Source: a virus
Virus record (IMG/VR): IMGVR_UViG_3300033997_000243
Coordinates: 186,001-250,000 of that record
DNA: 64,000 bases
Strand: one strand, 5' to 3'
Position numbers and translations under genes: made by a program. Shown in pieces: positions 25,946 through 35,317 of the stretch. Numbering within the stretch: position 1 is the stretch's first letter; every line of letters starts with the position of its first letter. The notes beneath the pieces were generated by a model. That model saw nothing but the letters and a program-made list of their open reading frames with translations. It was not told the DNA's origin and did no database searches.

Positions 25946-26410
25946 ATGAAACAACGCAAATTATTTCTACAATCTAGATCGTCTGAATCAGTTGAAAATT
26001 TCATTCAGACAGTAAATTCTCTGGCTCTTAATATGCGTAAAGAACTAAAGAAATTATTTCCAAAATTTATTACGGATGTTCGGGTAAGAAATGACGAGTT
26101 AGGTCGATACATTCTGATTGATTTTATAAATGTAGATCCAAGCGAAGCAACAACTCGTAATAAAGAGGAAGCCAGCGCTAGATTCAGATTTATAGTAAGC
26201 TTTGCTGATTTTATGAATAATCCAAATTCAGTTAAAGGTTTTGAAGTAGAGCCTTTAATGGGTGTGAAAATTAAACATACCAAACATGGATTAGATTATA
26301 AACATATCTCAGATAAAGATATGGGTCGAACACTAGACTTACTGTTAAGCTGGTTTAAATCTCAACGCAACGCCCTGAACAAACTGACACCGAAAGATAA
26401 GGATTTATGA
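25946..26410 (+). CDS. Unknown helical protein, paralogue of next gene
   Basis: A 154-residue basic protein. It shares with the next gene the blocks L-F-P-x-F, L-x-I-D-F-x-N and a C-terminal L-x-W-F helix, so the two are duplicates. AAGGAAA precedes the start. The function is unknown. Its position between fibre genes suggests a fibre-assembly or chaperone role (inference only). Confidence 0.75.
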   Translation: MKQRKLFLQSRSSESVENFIQTVNSLALNMRKELKKLFPKFITDVRVRNDELGRYILIDFINVDPSEATTRNKEEASARFRFIVSFADFMNNPNSVKGFEVEPLMGVKIKHTKHGLDYKHISDKDMGRTLDLLLSWFKSQRNALNKLTPKDKDL

Positions 26411-26889
26411 TGAAACTTTTCTCGCTATGTATGGATTCACAAACACTGACAAGTTTATCCTTGGATGCAGCTGAAGCCAAATTGAATGCTGAAAATGCTT
26501 TGGAAGAATTCAAGAGCAAAATGAAAATTCTTTTTCCAAATTTTATGCTCAGCGCTAAAATCAAAAACATAATGTCTGGTGAATCACTTGTAATTGATTT
26601 CGCAAATATCTCTGACAAAGATCAGGCTCCACATGGAATTCTTCACAATGTTAGCGGCTTCTTCACAATCATAATGGATGTGAATTACAGCGGTAAAATG
26701 TCGAAACCTATAGAAACATTTCAGATGGAAATGATTCGTGGTGGTGTAAGTCGTAGAGTTCAAAGTTACGGTGTTAAACAATTCAGAAAAATTTCTGGTA
26801 ATTCACCTAGCGAATGTTTATCAAAATTGTTTAAATGGTTTGAGAAAAACGCTGAAGCATTACGCAGTTTGCCTGTTAGCGTTTATTAA
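26407..26889 (+). CDS. Unknown helical protein, paralogue of previous gene
   Basis: A 160-residue protein whose start overlaps the previous stop (ATGATG). The shared blocks are ILFPNFM, LVIDFANI and LFKWFEKN. It has no recognised family. As a duplicated small-gene pair located before a giant adhesin it could be a chaperone pair, but nothing in the sequence shows this directly. Confidence 0.75.
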   Translation: MMKLFSLCMDSQTLTSLSLDAAEAKLNAENALEEFKSKMKILFPNFMLSAKIKNIMSGESLVIDFANISDKDQAPHGILHNVSGFFTIIMDVNYSGKMSKPIETFQMEMIRGGVSRRVQSYGVKQFRKISGNSPSECLSKLFKWFEKNAEALRSLPVSVY

Positions 26890-26909
26890 GTTGTTTAGGG
26901 GAAATAAAA

Positions 26910-29900
26910 ATGGCTCGATTACGCATAAGATCAATTTATAACAACAAATGGCTTGATGTTTGTAATCATCCAGTGTCTTTTAGATCTCCAGACAACAGAT
27001 CTTGGATTCCATTTGACATTAAGCGTATGAGTGTGCGTGACGGTGGCAATTTAAACTGGTTAGAAATTGATTGTAAACCCGATCCACTTTTTGATGAACC
27101 GTGTGCGTTCAAACAAATTGGTAGTGTCAATTGTCCAACTGGAATTGACACTATGGAGTTGGGAAGTGGTGATGGAACTGGAAGTGATGGATTACCTTTT
27201 GATCTTATAACAGGTTATCCAGCGGGTTATGATATGCCAGATGCTGGTGACACAGGTTTTATGTTAGAACGTGCGATAGGAAGTCCTCGCGGTTTTGCAC
27301 TTAAAAGACCTGCATTAAACTATGCTCTTGAATATTACGATCCAGAAGGTGTTACAAGTAATCTAGGTCGTGGCAATTATGCGAACCCAAACTATTTGTG
27401 GGCAACTACTTTTAGTGGTGGCGCTCAAATCACTGAAACAATTTATGATCTTGGTCAAGTTGCTGGATGGTACGAAGTAATATTTGCTTCATACGACGAT
27501 GTAGGTATTAGTGTTGACGTTTATTATTTAGGTCAACGTATCGCAACAACGTGTGGTCGTATTAAAGATCGTTACAAAATTGAATTCTTTTTTGATGCAC
27601 TTGCTGGCGAAGGTGAAAGTCGTGTAATGATACGTGTTCGCGGTCAAGAAAGTACACGTTGGACATACATGGTAACTGGGCCAAAACAAATGCTCAGTGT
27701 TTATGGTTTAGATTTAGAAGATCCACTGCATCAGGTTTTAATCAGAACAGATGAATACAGTGGAACTCCTTTATTTCCTGCACCGTGCCACGCAACAGTT
27801 TTTCCTCGTGACTACAAAACAAATGATGGCAAATGGTTTTACGAATTTCACCACTATGTAGGTGAAAATGCAGATCCAAACGAACTTGCCTTAATGGTTA
27901 TTGATTACACAAGTTGGATGAACCTTGATAAATTTGAAGTTTATCACGGAGGCTTGCGTATCGGTAGCACAATGGATCCAAAAAGTTTGTTGGGAATGAT
28001 TCAATTTTTGTGGGAACCAAATCGTTTTAGTATTCCCGTTCCAGATTTAATGATTCGTGTGAGTGCTGATGTTCGTCAATACGGCGAAGATATTATGAGT
28101 TGGTACTACACATTATTCTGTCAAAACACTCCTGGATACAGAGAAAATCCTTGGGACTGTGAAACTCCTGTTGCTGGTTTAAGTAGCATGGGTCACGGTA
28201 GCACCGAAGATAACTATGACATGGATAACGGTGTTGAGAACGGAGTAGTCAGTATTAAAGCAACAGGTTACGGAGATTTTACTTATACTGTAACCGTCTT
28301 TGACATTGACGGAAAATTAGTTGCGTATACTGAAGGTAAGAGAACTACATTTACTCAATTTTTTATAAAGGCGGCTGAACATGGTGATACTCGTAAACGC
28401 ATTGCTGTACGTATTGATGCACCAATCGGAAGTTCTTGGACTTACTTTGTAGGATGTCCAGTAGAATTACTTGATATTGAATTAGATGATAAAACAATTC
28501 CAGTTTGTAATGATGAATTTGAGATCACTGTTAATGATGTGCAGTGTGTAAAAAGTGATTTTGCTACATTTACAGTTACTTCGAGCTTACCGGTTCCAAA
28601 TGATGTTCATGTAAGTGTTTCGACGCAAGACGGAACTGCGAAAAGTTCTGGCGGTGCAGGATCTGATTATGCTGGATTACCAGACATTTATGGTATTTTT
28701 CAGGATAATGATTCACCCACAGAAACCTCAAACTTCGATAGTAAGACACTGCGTTTTGGTGTACAGAATTGGCCGAATGCTAGTGTTGTATTTGATAATG
28801 GTTGGGGAAATTTGGCAAACCCTGAGCATAAAAATGCTGCGTCTACAAATGATCCTTCTCATATAATGGGAAGAAACACCAACTACTGGCAAAACTTGGA
28901 AACAAGTTCATTCGCTAATCTTTCGCCTGATGCAAAATTAGTTGTGAATGCTTGGAAACATCGTTTAGGAAATTTGAATGGCAAAAGTTGGATTATCTTA
29001 ACGGATAGTGCAGATCCTGCTGGTGATTTTTCTGAAATATGTTCCAACTTTATTCAAAGCATGATAAACATTTATGGCATGAATGTTCATGTTGTGCGTG
29101 ATGATTATACAACTCAAAATTTTACACCATATGATATTATTACGATTGCGAATAGTAGACGTTGGGGTGAAGTTGGTCAATTCAGTGCGGCTGGTGTGCA
29201 TTATATGGCGCGGGTACTTCAAGGATATAAAAGTCCTGTTGGTATTGCCATTGCAGATCAAGTTAAACAAAATCGAGTGCTTCATTGTTATTTTAGAGCG
29301 ACAAACCAACGTCTTGCCCAAAACATTTTAATTCGTGATGTAATGAATTGTTTTGTTGGTGTAAAGTTTTACTGGAACGAGCAGCTGACAAAAAATCCGA
29401 CTAATGCTGATGTTACGCTTGGTCGTCATCTTGCTCAATATCCTGATACTCCATTGTTGACAGGTATTTCTGAAGCAAAAGCTGATTCAGATTTTACTGT
29501 ATTGGATGTTCTTTATATTCCAGCACCGACAACAGTTGATCCTGATTACGTTGCGAAATCTGAAATAGTTACTATACCAACTGGGGCAACTTCAGCTCAA
29601 GTTAAGGTAACAACTTTAGATCCAAAAGCAAGCCCTATTGGGAAAAATTTCTATTTGAACTTAACTGGAACTGACAGCGGAACAATTGTAGATGCTCAAG
29701 GTATTGCAACTTTTGCTAACTCCAATACTTCACCACAACCAGTAGGTGATTTGAACTTCTCACCCTCTTATTTTACTTCACACAGTAAAAATACTTGGGA
29801 TAACTCCGGTGTTAGAGTTTATGGAAGTGCGGTTGCGTTTGCAATAGATTATTCCGGCTTTCCTACCCAAACAAATCCAGGTGGCGTAGAACAGCCTGGA

Positions 29901-30269
29901 AAAATTGCTGTTGTTGAAGCAAATGGTGGTATGGGTACGCAAGCTCAACTTAATAAATACTATACTGCTGGTGATTATCCGTATGATCCTGCACTTACTT
30001 ATGTTTATAAGTGGGAATACTCAGTTAAATTTAATGATGGAAATAGAAAGCTTACTGTTCCGTCGATAGCAACTACTTACGATGTAATGAACAGAATAAC
30101 ATCGTTTGCTGTGAATCAATCGAACGAAGAACATAGCGGATCAGGTTACTCGCTTGTTGTAGAGGCAATATTATGGATCAAAGCAAGTAATGGTGTTGAA
30201 ATGAAAAGTAACTTGGTTACAATCAATATTGTTAGTGATCCAATTTTTGCAGGTGGAAACATTCCGTAA
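26910..30269 (+). CDS. Giant modular adhesin-like virion protein, Calx-beta with inserted domain
   Basis: A 1119-residue protein. The N-terminal ~50 residues are a small W-rich module. Residues ~130-530 hold at least three beta-sandwich repeats with the ending W-T/Y-Y/F-x-V-x-G/C-P (RWTYMVTGP, SWTYFVGCP). A Calx-beta domain begins at ~536 and reaches the TQDGTAKSS turn, but is interrupted at ~592-877 by an alpha/beta domain (KSWIILTDSADPAG, PYDIITIANSRRW, YPDTPLLTGIS) before the Calx-beta strands resume at EIVTIPTGATSAQVKV. The last ~180 residues are another beta domain. It is probably a baseplate-attached adhesin. The neighbouring 1304-residue gene shares the interrupted Calx-beta. Confidence 0.75.
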   Translation: MARLRIRSIYNNKWLDVCNHPVSFRSPDNRSWIPFDIKRMSVRDGGNLNWLEIDCKPDPLFDEPCAFKQIGSVNCPTGIDTMELGSGDGTGSDGLPFDLITGYPAGYDMPDAGDTGFMLERAIGSPRGFALKRPALNYALEYYDPEGVTSNLGRGNYANPNYLWATTFSGGAQITETIYDLGQVAGWYEVIFASYDDVGISVDVYYLGQRIATTCGRIKDRYKIEFFFDALAGEGESRVMIRVRGQESTRWTYMVTGPKQMLSVYGLDLEDPLHQVLIRTDEYSGTPLFPAPCHATVFPRDYKTNDGKWFYEFHHYVGENADPNELALMVIDYTSWMNLDKFEVYHGGLRIGSTMDPKSLLGMIQFLWEPNRFSIPVPDLMIRVSADVRQYGEDIMSWYYTLFCQNTPGYRENPWDCETPVAGLSSMGHGSTEDNYDMDNGVENGVVSIKATGYGDFTYTVTVFDIDGKLVAYTEGKRTTFTQFFIKAAEHGDTRKRIAVRIDAPIGSSWTYFVGCPVELLDIELDDKTIPVCNDEFEITVNDVQCVKSDFATFTVTSSLPVPNDVHVSVSTQDGTAKSSGGAGSDYAGLPDIYGIFQDNDSPTETSNFDSKTLRFGVQNWPNASVVFDNGWGNLANPEHKNAASTNDPSHIMGRNTNYWQNLETSSFANLSPDAKLVVNAWKHRLGNLNGKSWIILTDSADPAGDFSEICSNFIQSMINIYGMNVHVVRDDYTTQNFTPYDIITIANSRRWGEVGQFSAAGVHYMARVLQGYKSPVGIAIADQVKQNRVLHCYFRATNQRLAQNILIRDVMNCFVGVKFYWNEQLTKNPTNADVTLGRHLAQYPDTPLLTGISEAKADSDFTVLDVLYIPAPTTVDPDYVAKSEIVTIPTGATSAQVKVTTLDPKASPIGKNFYLNLTGTDSGTIVDAQGIATFANSNTSPQPVGDLNFSPSYFTSHSKNTWDNSGVRVYGSAVAFAIDYSGFPTQTNPGGVEQPGKIAVVEANGGMGTQAQLNKYYTAGDYPYDPALTYVYKWEYSVKFNDGNRKLTVPSIATTYDVMNRITSFAVNQSNEEHSGSGYSLVVEAILWIKASNGVEMKSNLVTINIVSDPIFAGGNIP

Positions 30270-30272
30270 TCA

Positions 30273-30292
30273 AAAGGGGCTTCGGCCCCTTT
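30273..30292 (+). terminator. UUCG terminator after the 1119-residue gene
   Basis: Perfect 8-bp arms AAAGGGGC and GCCCCTTT closed by a UUCG loop, directly after the stop codon. The T-run is short, so some read-through into the next gene is likely. Confidence 0.7.
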
Positions 30293-30311
30293 CACCAAGA
30301 AGAAGAATTTT

Positions 30312-33300
30312 ATGGCAGGAACTCCATTCACAACTATTTACGAAAATTTAGGATCTAATGCGACAACTGTTCCTGGAATTTCGTGGAAGTTTGACCATGA
30401 ATACATTATCTACACGATTGAAAGAAACGCAGATGATGAAGTAGGTGTTGTTTATATAAATACACATGCGGCTTCTCTTCGAGCTATTGATCGTGGATTT
30501 TTAGCTGTAACGGTTGACGCATGGATTGTTCTTGATCGTCAAACAATGCAGATTAAAAGCGAATCACGTAAAGGTGATGCTTGTCCAATTTTAAAAGTTT
30601 TAGAGCGCCCGATTACAGTTGGCGTATCGGACTTTACTTCAGAAAATTGGGAAGTTTATTATTCAGGCCCTGGAGTTGTACAATTAAATATTGACTGGCC
30701 TGATGATTATGAATACGTTATCTTTGTTCACGCAACAGAGCCTCCTGGTCGCTATCCAGATCTTAAGTGGTCTATATGCGCTCACTTCTTTTGTCCGGCA
30801 GCAATGAATGCGAGTGATATAAATGGCGGTGGTTATTTAAAACCGATTGAAGGTGCGTCAGGTGTAATGATGTATCGTGGTCGGTTTTCTAGTCCAACTG
30901 GCAGACATATTCGTAGATTCGACAAAGGTGATGGTTTAATAGCGTATATACTTCGCAGAAAATTTAGAACTGATACCAAAGCAACAACTGAATTTAATAG
31001 TTGGAAGCAACACACGTTTGCACTTCCTAATGGCATACAAGCTGGTGGAAATTGGCGTGATGCTAAACCTTATGCTTGGCCTGATGATACTGAAATAATG
31101 GTAGTGTCACAAGATCCTAAAGGTAGCACAGAAATGGCTACTTCTTATTATTTCACAGATTCAAACATTCAGAATACAACTCAAATAAATTGGCGTGAAC
31201 GCGGTTTATTGTATGATGCGGGTTATGATCATTATATAGAGTTGTTGAAACCTATTTGGCAAAACCGTGGAACCAAACATATCCGTTCAAGTGATGGAAG
31301 AATTTTTGCAGCGTGGGAAAAACTACCCACGTTAGATGTTCCACCGCCAGAACCTCCACCGCCAGTTGATCCTGTAATTGATTGTCGCGCTTGCGTACCA
31401 GCTGGATCTTTGTGGGAGCAAACTGCAAGTATTGAAGTTCGTTTTGTTAAGCCTGATGATTGGCAATTACGCAATTATCGCTATGATTGGCACGGTGACA
31501 TCGGCAACGGTTCTGTGGAATTAATTGGAACCGAAGCTAATGGAAGAATTGCAAAAATTCGTTTTGTAAAAATGTTAGAACCTACCGATGATGGAATAAT
31601 GTTTCCTATCAATGTGGCGGTTACAGTTTATGATATGGATTATGCTTCGGCTGGAGTACAAGATAGTGATACAGCAATCATCGAATTTGAATTACCTTGT
31701 ATTGTAGTGGCGAATCAGCCGGATATAAGTATAGAGGATATTACTGTACTTGAGCAAGACATCAATCATGTCGTACAGGTTACAGTTTCTTTGTCTGAAC
31801 CAGCAACTGCGGAAGCACTAACAGTAGATTGGCAAACTCGTGATGGTACTGCGAAAAGCGATCTGAGTGTTAAAACACTTGCTAGGGATGATTTAGGTAA
31901 TCCATTTATAACCGTTATAGAAAGTTTAGATAGTAAAGTCAGGACTTATATAGATGGTTGTTTTCCAAAATGGTATGCTGCAAGTTTTTACGACAGATTG
32001 AATACACCTAAATTTCAAACAACATTTTTATTCACGCAAAACATAATTAACTGGTTATCCAGAAATAAAGTTGGAGGTCAAGTTTTATTATTAGGTGATA
32101 AGACGAACGATCCTTACAATGTTAAACTATCTAACGCAAATGATTTTTTCCCTGTATTCGATGCCGCAGCAACAGCCACAGGAAGAACTTTAGTTGTTGA
32201 ATATGTCTATGATATAGTTCCATCTAAAGCATATTTCGATTCCTTCGATTGCATTATTTATATAGGCAGTCACTATACAGGCGATCAAGTTAATTCACCT
32301 GAATTTATTACTGCACTTGTAGAAAGTCATTTAGGTGGAATCGGAGCAGCATTTATATCTGATCATGGTGTTGATGATATTAATGGGGCTGGTTTTTTCA
32401 AAGGCGTTAATGAAGTTTTGATCAATGCTTTTGGTATAGGACTAAAGGGCAATATAGATCGCGGATCTATGGTACTTACTGTGGAAAACGCAAAAGCTAC
32501 TTTAGGTGATCATCCATTGTGGGCCGGATTAAGCGGCCAAATAGATGCAGGATCTTCAGAAGCGTATGTTGATGCAATAGATAGTGAACCGGATTATATA
32601 AGTGGTCGAGGAACTTTAGTCTTTGCTGTCGGTGAGCAACACAAAATAATCGAGGTTACAATTGTTGGTGATACTACAATTGAGAATGACGAATATTTTG
32701 AAATAATGATCTCGAATAATAGTCGAGGTCAGATAGTAAAAAATGTTGGTCGTGTTACACTTCAAGATGATGATGCTCAACCTTGCGGTGTCACAACAGG
32801 ATCTGGTGGTACTGGTGTCACAGAAACAGTTCATAATATGGGATCTGAATCAGGCCAAGTAACAGTTGGTTTTGATATGTTCGGTGTTCCAGATATGATG
32901 GAAATTTTTTACGATGGAGTACGCGTAGCCGCAACAAGCAGAGATTTAAGTAATCCATACCCAAGTGGAACTGGACGCTATTACAATCTTCCAAATGGAA
33001 ATAAAGATCTTCCAACTGAAGTAAGTGGTGCTGGTACTCTATCATTTTATTATGAAGGGCCACCAAACAAACCTTCAACAATCATGATTCGTATGACTGG
33101 GCCAGACGGAACTGCATGGAATTACAATTTAGATTGTCCGATTCCTGTTGAGGAGCCGCCACCGCCAGCAGTAACAATTGCTGGAATAAGATTTAGAAAT
33201 TTAGATCCAGCACCTGGAGCAGGAGCAATTGCAATAGGTTATATTGATTTTATAAAATCGGATAGCACTATTTACGATTTTGGTAATGTACTGCAAGATA

Positions 33301-34226
33301 ACTATGTAAATTGTACTTTTGAGCATGGATATACAGAAGGACAACCTGTGCAATATCAAAATAGTTATAAGCCGCGTCAAGCAATTAATGGCTATCAAGA
33401 AGGATCTCAATGCAGTCACCGCGATTACTATGGCCCATTCACAAATGATGCGTACTTATTAATTCGTTTATCTCAAATGACGGATATAATAGGTTTCAAC
33501 ATGATGGATTGGCATTATTGTAATGACAATGGCGCTCCAGTGTTTCGCGCTCCAGCACTTCCATACAGCATAGATCTTTTAGATCAAAATGATAATGTGA
33601 TTTGCACACAAACAGTAACAAGTTATGTTAGTCCGGCGGCAGATACAGTTGGTTACGTTCCAATACAATTCCCTTGCGATCCTGTAATTGGTGGAACAAG
33701 TGTAGGTGGCGGAAGTGCAGATTGTTTTGCATACGGAACTTTGATAACTATGTCTGACGGTTTTGAAAAAGAAATCGAAGATATTGTTATTGGAGAAACA
33801 GTTAAAACTTTTTCCATAGAAGGATTAACTGATGCAAATGCTGAAAATCCTGTGGACTATTTAACTTGGTCAACTTACGATCTGCAAATAAAAGAATCTA
33901 CTGCCGCAGTAACATCAGTTTCTTATCACGAAACTAATCTACATCATAAGATTTGGATAGAAGGCAAAATAGATCCTATAAGGGTCACTGCGGAACATCC
34001 ATTCTTAGTTAAGTTTTCTGATAGAAATGATTGGGTATTTGATTACGCTCGTTATCTTAAAGCAGGTGATACTGTTTTAGATTCAAGTGGTCGGCAAATA
34101 AAAGTTCTATCGAATCAATTGATATACGGAAATATTAAAACTGTCCGTCTGGATGTTGAAACGCTAGATACTTATTTTGCTGGTGGAATTCTTGTACACA
34201 ACAAAGATACTACAATACAACAGTAG
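30312..34226 (+). CDS. Giant adhesin-like protein with interrupted Calx-beta and C-terminal Hint domain
   Basis: A 1304-residue protein. A Pro-rich linker lies near residues 345-358 (PPPEPPPPVDP). A Calx-beta domain starts at ~472, is broken after TRDGTAKSD by an alpha/beta insert (~518-757: GGQVLLLGDKTNDP, DCIIYIGSHYTGD, LGDHPLWAGLSG) and resumes at GTLVFAVGEQHKIIEV, ending VTLQDDD near 820. A beta-sandwich repeat ends AWNYNLDCP. The C-terminal ~165 residues form an intact Hint domain: Cys1138 (ADCFAYGTLITMSDG), block B RVTAEHPFLV with the TxxH histidine, LKAGDTVLD, and RLDVETLDTYFAGGILVHN ending His1296-Asn1297, followed by Lys. Only 7 residues follow, so it is an autoprocessing rather than a splicing domain (inference). 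Confidence 0.8.
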   Translation: MAGTPFTTIYENLGSNATTVPGISWKFDHEYIIYTIERNADDEVGVVYINTHAASLRAIDRGFLAVTVDAWIVLDRQTMQIKSESRKGDACPILKVLERPITVGVSDFTSENWEVYYSGPGVVQLNIDWPDDYEYVIFVHATEPPGRYPDLKWSICAHFFCPAAMNASDINGGGYLKPIEGASGVMMYRGRFSSPTGRHIRRFDKGDGLIAYILRRKFRTDTKATTEFNSWKQHTFALPNGIQAGGNWRDAKPYAWPDDTEIMVVSQDPKGSTEMATSYYFTDSNIQNTTQINWRERGLLYDAGYDHYIELLKPIWQNRGTKHIRSSDGRIFAAWEKLPTLDVPPPEPPPPVDPVIDCRACVPAGSLWEQTASIEVRFVKPDDWQLRNYRYDWHGDIGNGSVELIGTEANGRIAKIRFVKMLEPTDDGIMFPINVAVTVYDMDYASAGVQDSDTAIIEFELPCIVVANQPDISIEDITVLEQDINHVVQVTVSLSEPATAEALTVDWQTRDGTAKSDLSVKTLARDDLGNPFITVIESLDSKVRTYIDGCFPKWYAASFYDRLNTPKFQTTFLFTQNIINWLSRNKVGGQVLLLGDKTNDPYNVKLSNANDFFPVFDAAATATGRTLVVEYVYDIVPSKAYFDSFDCIIYIGSHYTGDQVNSPEFITALVESHLGGIGAAFISDHGVDDINGAGFFKGVNEVLINAFGIGLKGNIDRGSMVLTVENAKATLGDHPLWAGLSGQIDAGSSEAYVDAIDSEPDYISGRGTLVFAVGEQHKIIEVTIVGDTTIENDEYFEIMISNNSRGQIVKNVGRVTLQDDDAQPCGVTTGSGGTGVTETVHNMGSESGQVTVGFDMFGVPDMMEIFYDGVRVAATSRDLSNPYPSGTGRYYNLPNGNKDLPTEVSGAGTLSFYYEGPPNKPSTIMIRMTGPDGTAWNYNLDCPIPVEEPPPPAVTIAGIRFRNLDPAPGAGAIAIGYIDFIKSDSTIYDFGNVLQDNYVNCTFEHGYTEGQPVQYQNSYKPRQAINGYQEGSQCSHRDYYGPFTNDAYLLIRLSQMTDIIGFNMMDWHYCNDNGAPVFRAPALPYSIDLLDQNDNVICTQTVTSYVSPAADTVGYVPIQFPCDPVIGGTSVGGGSADCFAYGTLITMSDGFEKEIEDIVIGETVKTFSIEGLTDANAENPVDYLTWSTYDLQIKESTAAVTSVSYHETNLHHKIWIEGKIDPIRVTAEHPFLVKFSDRNDWVFDYARYLKAGDTVLDSSGRQIKVLSNQLIYGNIKTVRLDVETLDTYFAGGILVHNKDTTIQQ

Positions 34227-34266
34227 TGTTTTTAAAATGGCAAAACCTGCTAATTTAAAGTTATAG

Positions 34267-34308
34267 ACAAAACTTCTTCTGTTTCATTGTATTCAGAAGA
34301 AGTTTGTG
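34267..34308 (+). terminator. Long inverted repeat in a 97-base fibre-gene spacer
   Basis: Perfect 12-bp arms AAACTTCTTCTG (34270-34281) and CAGAAGAAGTTT (34294-34305), extendable with one bulge, surround a 12-base loop. No T-run follows, so it may be a processing or stabilising hairpin, an operator, or a weak terminator after the Hint-domain gene. The spacer upstream also holds a 9-codon frame (ATG at ~34236) without a ribosome binding site, which I do not call. Confidence 0.55.
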
Positions 34309-34323
34309 TACTGGGAGTTTAAA

Positions 34324-34545
34324 ATGCCAAAGGCAGTTGTTTTGAGAGTCAGGGACGTTAAAAACGTCCTTGATCCTTTTCATATAAAGAATTTTCATTT
34401 AGGTGGCTGGCGTGTTCGTCATGAAAACAAATGGATCAGAATGGTTCCAGAAAATACTCTGATTAAAAATCCAGATCATGATCCGGCTGTACACGCACCA
34501 GATGATACTGAATTTCCGTTATATACACAGGTGGTATCAGAATGA
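34324..34545 (+). CDS. Small virion-associated protein, unknown
   Basis: A 73-residue protein starting MPKAVVLRVRDVKN. I take the ATG at 34324 because GGGAG sits 7 bases upstream; a GTG 18 bases earlier is less likely. The segment GWRVRHENKWIRM resembles the W-containing N-terminal module of the 1119-residue protein, so it may be a free-standing copy of an attachment module. It overlaps the next gene by 4 bases. Confidence 0.7.
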   Translation: MPKAVVLRVRDVKNVLDPFHIKNFHLGGWRVRHENKWIRMVPENTLIKNPDHDPAVHAPDDTEFPLYTQVVSE

Positions 34546-35315
34546 TAACTAGACTACCTTTAGCAATGATCAACGCTGGATCAACAAGTTTAGCAGGACA
34601 AAATGTTACAGTTGTTCAGCCGGGAGTATTAGCTGCACAAGATCCGTCTGCAACTGTTCAACCTGCTGTTATACAAGGAACGTATGACGCGGATAGTGGA
34701 ACAGTTACAATAGTCAATGCTGATAATTCGATAGTTTTAATTTCTGGTTTTCCAACAATAAGAAGTTTACCAACTGGACAACGTGGGCCAGAAGGTAAAC
34801 AAGGTATTTCTGGAGTAGCAGGAAGAAATGGTCGTGATGGTCGTCCTGGAGAACAAGGTTGTCCTGGAGTAAAAGGTGATCGTGGCTTGCGAGGCCCAAT
34901 TGGGCCAGAAGGCCCACGAGGGCCGCAAGGAGAAATCGGCCCCAAAGGTGACAAAGGTGACAAAGGTGACAAAGGTGATGCAGGTATTGATGGCCTTGAA
35001 CCAGAATATGTAAAGACAAGTCGTGGAGCATCTATTTATTTACAAAGAAGCGGTGGAACAATTCAAAGTGGATTTTTTGAAAATGCTCTACAAGACAGAA
35101 CAATAACTTTACTGTTTCCGAGAAATTTAATAAACGGTGTTGTAAGTATTGTATTGTTCTTTAAGAATCCAAGTAGCTACCAAGCTCTGAATTATGAAAT
35201 AGGTGAATATTTCTACGATGATTTAGAAATTGGTGGTGTAACAATAACTCTTAAAGGAACTCCACCTGCACAGCTTGAGCCTTGGCAGTTCTGGTGGTTT
35301 GTAATGGGCGATTAA
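34542..35315 (+). CDS. Collagen-like fibre protein with C-terminal beta domain
   Basis: A 257-residue protein. The N-terminal ~78 residues share the pattern YDADSGTVTIV ... ISGFPTIRSLPTG with the three collagen-like genes at 23202-25888. Gly-X-Y repeats run ~79-151, with Y-position Pro in GRPG and GCPG. A ~100-residue beta domain ends the protein and may be the trimerising or receptor-binding head. It lies apart from the other collagen-like genes, with the giant adhesins between. Confidence 0.87.
   Translation: MITRLPLAMINAGSTSLAGQNVTVVQPGVLAAQDPSATVQPAVIQGTYDADSGTVTIVNADNSIVLISGFPTIRSLPTGQRGPEGKQGISGVAGRNGRDGRPGEQGCPGVKGDRGLRGPIGPEGPRGPQGEIGPKGDKGDKGDKGDAGIDGLEPEYVKTSRGASIYLQRSGGTIQSGFFENALQDRTITLLFPRNLINGVVSIVLFFKNPSSYQALNYEIGEYFYDDLEIGGVTITLKGTPPAQLEPWQFWWFVMGD
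34944..34979 (+). repeat. 9-bp tandem repeat in collagen-like gene
   Basis: Four copies of AAAGGTGAC (the last ends in T) encode consecutive Gly-Asp-Lys triplets. Slippage here would add or remove collagen triplets. Confidence 0.85.
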
Positions 35316-35317
35316 TC

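Noticed and set aside
28553-28565. An ACTGTAAAT match on the minus strand inside the 1119-residue gene
   Set aside because: No minus-strand gene follows it, and it is explained by codons for Thr-Phe-Thr-Val, so it is treated as chance.
23202-34226. Self-splicing inteins in the collagen-like and giant adhesin genes
   Set aside because: The Hint domains are followed by only 7-10 residues and by Leu or Lys instead of Cys/Ser/Thr, and there is no homing endonuclease. Autoprocessing or structural roles are more likely.
34236-34265. Nine-codon frame MAKPANLKL in the spacer before the 73-residue gene
   Set aside because: No ribosome site and too short to support. Its similarity to the start of the next gene (MPKAVVLRV) is weak and may be chance.
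25010-34979. Short direct repeats as a CRISPR array
   Set aside because: The repeats are 9 bp, adjacent without spacers, in frame, and encode Gly-X-Y triplets.
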